A stretch of 64,000 bases of DNA. Origin: Steinernema hermaphroditum. Lineage: Eukaryota > Nematoda > Chromadorea > Rhabditida > Steinernematidae. Made by a program: the position numbers and the translations under genes. The notes beneath the pieces are model-generated. The model did not search any database and was not told the origin of the DNA. It was given only the letters and a program-made list of their open reading frames with translations. Within the stretch, counting starts at the first letter, position 1, and the number at the start of each line of letters is the position of its first letter. Positions 60,761 through 64,000 of this stretch are shown one piece after another. The stretch lies in contig CM059625.1 in NCBI GenBank assembly GCA_030435675.1, forward strand, positions 10,912,001-10,976,000. The letters run 5' to 3'.

Positions 60761-62458
60761 ATGAGCGTGGAGGAGGCCCTAATTGAGGAGAAACCAAAAC
60801 TCGTCTGTGACGAAGAGGTAGCTGGTGATTTCATGTCTTGTACCTCTTATCGTTTAGGAGGAGAACAATGACGAAGCGACTGGTTACATACGTTACATTA
60901 TTCTACTTCTGGCCACACTCTGTTGCTCCATTGTCGTCAGCTGCAATTTTGTCTTTAATTTTGCTGTAGTCTGTGGCAACAAGATTCACGGCAATGAGTG
61001 CGTCGGTGCTACGGACGGAGCTTTTAACTCCACTTTGATTGCAGAACAACAACATCACTTGACTTTCCCAATGAATGGCTGCGTCTGCTATATTCGGCGT
61101 TCCCACTCGGAAATCTTGTTTTGTTGCCCTTCCTTTCGGCCATAACACATCTGTGCACTCAGCGAACCATGATCACAGTTGGTGGATTGATCACAAGCGC
61201 AGCAACTCTTCTCATTCCATTTGCCTACGAAGTGCACCCGATATGTGTTATCATTCTGCGGTATGTGCCGCCTTGTTTAGACGTACAGAAAAGCTGGTTT
61301 TGAAGGTTTGTGCAGGGTATCGGAATGACTCCTTTGATTCCACTCAATGCACATGTCAGTGCAAGGTGGACACCAGCACATAAAGTTGGCTTCTTCCTGG
61401 CTGTAATATCCGGAAATGCTCAGGTACACAACACAAATCACATTCAGCACTCAATCGAAATTTGAAGATTGGCATATTCTTCACTATGGGTTTGTCGGGC
61501 TTTCTGTGTGGTCAAGGGTTTTCGTGGAAGGTGCTCTATTACGTACATGGCATCGTTGCTGTCTGCATTTACCTTGCATGGGCTGTGGTGTTCCGGGATT
61601 TTCCGGCCACACATCCGTGGATCAAAAAGAAGGAGATAGAGTTAATTCTTGGAGAAGGCCACGAAACAAAACCGCCGACTCACAAAATCAAAGAAAAGAC
61701 TCCTTACAAGTATGTTCTTTTCTCATCAAATACCTGTCTTCATACCCTCTCTTACAGAGCTATTTTCACAAATATATCTGTCCTTAGCGTTTTGATCGCA
61801 GGATTTGGAAACTTCAATGGCGTAACTCCTGTGGTAGTGTTCAGCTCCACTATAATTCGACAGGGACTAGGATATTCACAGTATATGACTGGCCTGTGGA
61901 ACTCGTCGTCATTCTTTATGCAATTTGTATTCAAAGTAGTGGGAGGTACGGATTTAATTTAGATACTCAATACGCATTCCATCGTTCAGGTCATTTGAGT
62001 GATGTGGCCCCGTTTTCGGAAACAAACAAACTGAGGTTTTTCAACTCTATTTCGTGTGGATTGTCCGGTATTCTAATGCTTATATCTGCTTTCGTTCCCG
62101 CCTCTCATTACAATATCTGTCTCTTCTTTATCGTCATGATTCAAGGCGTGATAGGATTCAATTCGGCTGGTTTCAACAAGGCAGCAATTGTGGTGGCTAG
62201 GTAAGCGGAACTAAATGTCTAAGTACCGATTTGACTTATAGACAGCATGCGCACGTTGTTGTCACCGTGATGGGTATTGGAATGTGTCTCGGGCAGGTCT
62301 TAGAGCCATTCCTCGTCTACCATGTGGCTCCTGATCACACTTGGGCTCAATGGAAATACCTATTCTTGGGTCATGGACTCGTCCTCATCCTAACGAACAC
62401 GTTGTATTGCATTGGAATCCGAGGTCGTGCAGCACCGTTTACGAAACCAACGAATTAA
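60761..62458 (+). CDS. SLC17-family (sialin/VGLUT-like) major facilitator transporter, 462 residues
   Basis: Eight exons, phases closing: 60761-60817, 60858-60997, 61045-61260, 61306-61423, 61468-61709, 61758-61945, 61990-62200, 62242-62458. A short cytosolic N terminus precedes helix 1 (YIILLLATLCCSIVVSCNFVF). After the first extracytosolic loop, EWLRLL, FPLGNLV and ILRFVQGIGMTPLIPLNAH match the SLC17 signature around helices 2-4 (R-x-x-Q-G-x-G). Helices 5-12 follow, with a central hydrophilic loop (HPWIKKKEIELILGEG) as in sialin and phosphate-transporter members. The family moves organic anions (glutamate, sialic acid, urate) or phosphate, often vesicular or lysosomal; substrate not predictable. 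Intron 2 uses a GTGCGT donor inferred from phase and the conserved motif downstream. Confidence 0.9.
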
Positions 62459-62585
62459 ACGGTCATAAAGCGAGCTTATACAACAGCTTTATTTATACAG
62501 AACGACCCTCAGACAATGAATTATTTAGCTCTAGTAAGAGTATGTGCGTGTATGCATGGACATTCGTTGTTTTACATTGGCGGAA

Positions 62586-62993
62586 TTAAGCATTTGCCAT
62601 TTCGAGTTTTTGTAAAGTCGAAAGGATGTCGTTGATGTGGTCCACTCTTCCTGACCGACCGAACCGCACTGAAACAACTAAATTGTATTAAATCCCAAAG
62701 AAGAATGGACTGACCAAATGGCTGAGGGGCTCCGTTGCGCTTGTCTTCGTTTGTGCCGAACGACGATTCGTCCACCTGGCTTCTCTTGCCGAACCTCACA
62801 AGAGCGTTTCGCATGCCAGCTCGGCCGAATCGAACAAGAGCGTTGCGCATTGCTCGCTTCTCATGACTGTAGGAAGTGGCAAGTCGCGAAGAACGAGGGC
62901 TACTTACGTTGAACTGTCTTCGTCGAAGTCGGCTTGGGCCAACGAGATGACAGCGAAGACGACGAGACAACCGAACAGCGCCAGAGTGTTCAT
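62586..62993 (-). CDS. flp-11: FMRFamide-like neuropeptide precursor FLP-11
   Basis: Three exons, phases closing: 62993-62908, 62866-62715, 62668-62586, giving 106 residues. A signal peptide (MNTLALFGCLVVFAVISLAQA) is followed by KR then AMRNALVRFG, AGMRNALVRFG and, split across exons 2 and 3, NGAPQPFVRFG. C. elegans FLP-11 makes AMRNALVRF-, ASGGMRNALVRF- and NGAPQPFVRF-amides, so identity is clear. In C. elegans it is released by the RIS neuron and induces sleep-like quiescence. The first two peptides are separated by a single Arg (FGRAG) instead of a dibasic site. It is tail-to-tail with the SLC17-type gene (127 nt between stops). Confidence 0.96.
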
Positions 62994-64000
62994 GATTCTA
63001 GCCCTATAACAGTATCAAGCAACCCTTCTGAGCAGAGTGCCAAATAAAACAAGAGCGCCAAAAGCGAAATTGTAGTGAAAATGAGAGGAGGAATCTGAAA
63101 ACGAGGCGCATTTATATCGTCAATCATACACATTATTAACATTTCACACCCCTCCAATAACGATATTAAACTTCAGAAAATAGCTCAAGGCACTGTGTGT
63201 GTTTGCATAACCAACCCCTCTTCTAATTCTTCGCACAAGGATGAAATTAATAACAGCAAGTACTTTTTCAGATGGTTATTTACACAAAGTGACGATTATG
63301 GTCGCACAGAAAAAGTTCCTATGAAACGGCACAACGAACCTTACAGAGACGAGTACGTCACCCTCGATGATTAAAATATGCCATGAAAAAGACATCAAAC
63401 GAGACCATCCCTTTGGCTCTCACGTTTCAGGTAACCGAACGAGTTCCACTCATAAATAATTCCGAAGGAGCAAATAAAAAAGAAGACGCCTGGGTCTGTT
63501 ATTCCATTTGCACATTTTTCCATTTTATTTGAAGAGAGCTAGAACTAGACAAGCGAAAAATGCGAGGCTCTATACATTGTTAAGTGCGATCACAAGGAGG
63601 CACATCACATACATGGATCGAAATGTATATATGATCTTGTCTAGACGGGTGTAAACCATTTGTTAGTCTGACAATTCACCTTTGAATTTTCTCACCTACC
63701 TATCGATGATTTTGTGCTGCTTCAGAATTTACTTCTCGCTTTTTCAAGTGCGATATCTAGCGCCTTTACACAAAGGACAAGCCAACACTGGAAGCCATGA
63801 GCTCAGAGAGTTGATACCGTATAGCAGATCAGTATGCGGCATTATTCTCTTTTCTTTGTCTATTTTTTTGTGATAGACGGCTATTTTACAATCAACGAAT
63901 CAAAACCGTATCATTCTTTATATATGCATAGTAAAGTGTTTTTTAATCTTATTGAAATTGTGTTTGGACCGATAATGCTTATTCCTTTTCATTATGTGTT
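62994..64000. other. upstream region of flp-11 to window edge, no gene seen
   Basis: AT-rich. It likely contains the flp-11 promoter. No ORF with domain evidence. Confidence 0.4.

Noticed and set aside
1..64000. CRISPR arrays, bacterial operons, phage or integrated-virus genes
   Set aside because: None seen; gene structure, introns and gene content are those of a nematode nuclear genome.

Overview
The window is nuclear DNA from a nematode, most likely a clade V (strongylid- or rhabditid-like) roundworm. The evidence is dense multi-exon genes, introns mostly 43-51 nt with TTTCAG-type acceptors, two nematode FMRFamide-like neuropeptide precursors (flp-11 and flp-20 types), an FGF receptor of egl-15 type with a duplicated exon between Ig domains 1 and 2, a TWK potassium channel, an HTEL-terminated protein disulfide isomerase like C. 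elegans PDI-2, and a mariner-type inverted-repeat element. Gene models below were built by hand from splice sites and phase agreement; where I give exon lists, all phases close.

Layout, left to right. 1-2401 (+): 3' part of a secreted PAN/apple plus TSP1-like protein. 3483-5196 (-): pdi-2. 5197-8970: no gene seen. 8971-20349 (+): the most striking locus, an eight-exon gene for a predicted 3,481-residue SAXO/MAP6-like protein. It has the family's N-terminal Cys motif and 44 near-identical 210-bp (70-residue) repeats without a single indel. 20428-21446 (-): OVCA2/FSH1-type serine hydrolase. 21857-22140: imperfect foldback element. 23138-24933 (-): ZP-domain transmembrane protein. 26312-26613 (-): flp-20-like neuropeptide gene. 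28575-32651 (-): egl-15 FGF receptor. 34464-35736: mariner-type element inserted in an ORF of an unknown gene. 36204-38528 (-): SLC16 monocarboxylate-type transporter. 41641-43267 (+): TWK two-pore potassium channel. 43929-44542 (-): small NK-2-class homeobox gene. 45044-46671 (+): secreted cysteine-rich EB-module protein. about 47200-56584 (-): very large, low-complexity, probably nuclear protein of unknown function with a long Gln-Ala dipeptide tract. 60761-62458 (+): SLC17-family transporter. 62586-62993 (-): flp-11.

This is a normal eukaryotic gene neighbourhood, not an operon, so no shared pathway is implied. Several genes have known roles in nematode neurons or muscle (egl-15, TWK channel, flp genes, possibly the ZP protein and the microtubule-type repeat protein), but I do not infer a functional cluster. 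The candidates most worth follow-up are the giant SAXO-like repeat protein, the egl-15 tandem exons with matching phases, the unidentified Gln-Ala protein, and the mariner-disrupted ORF.
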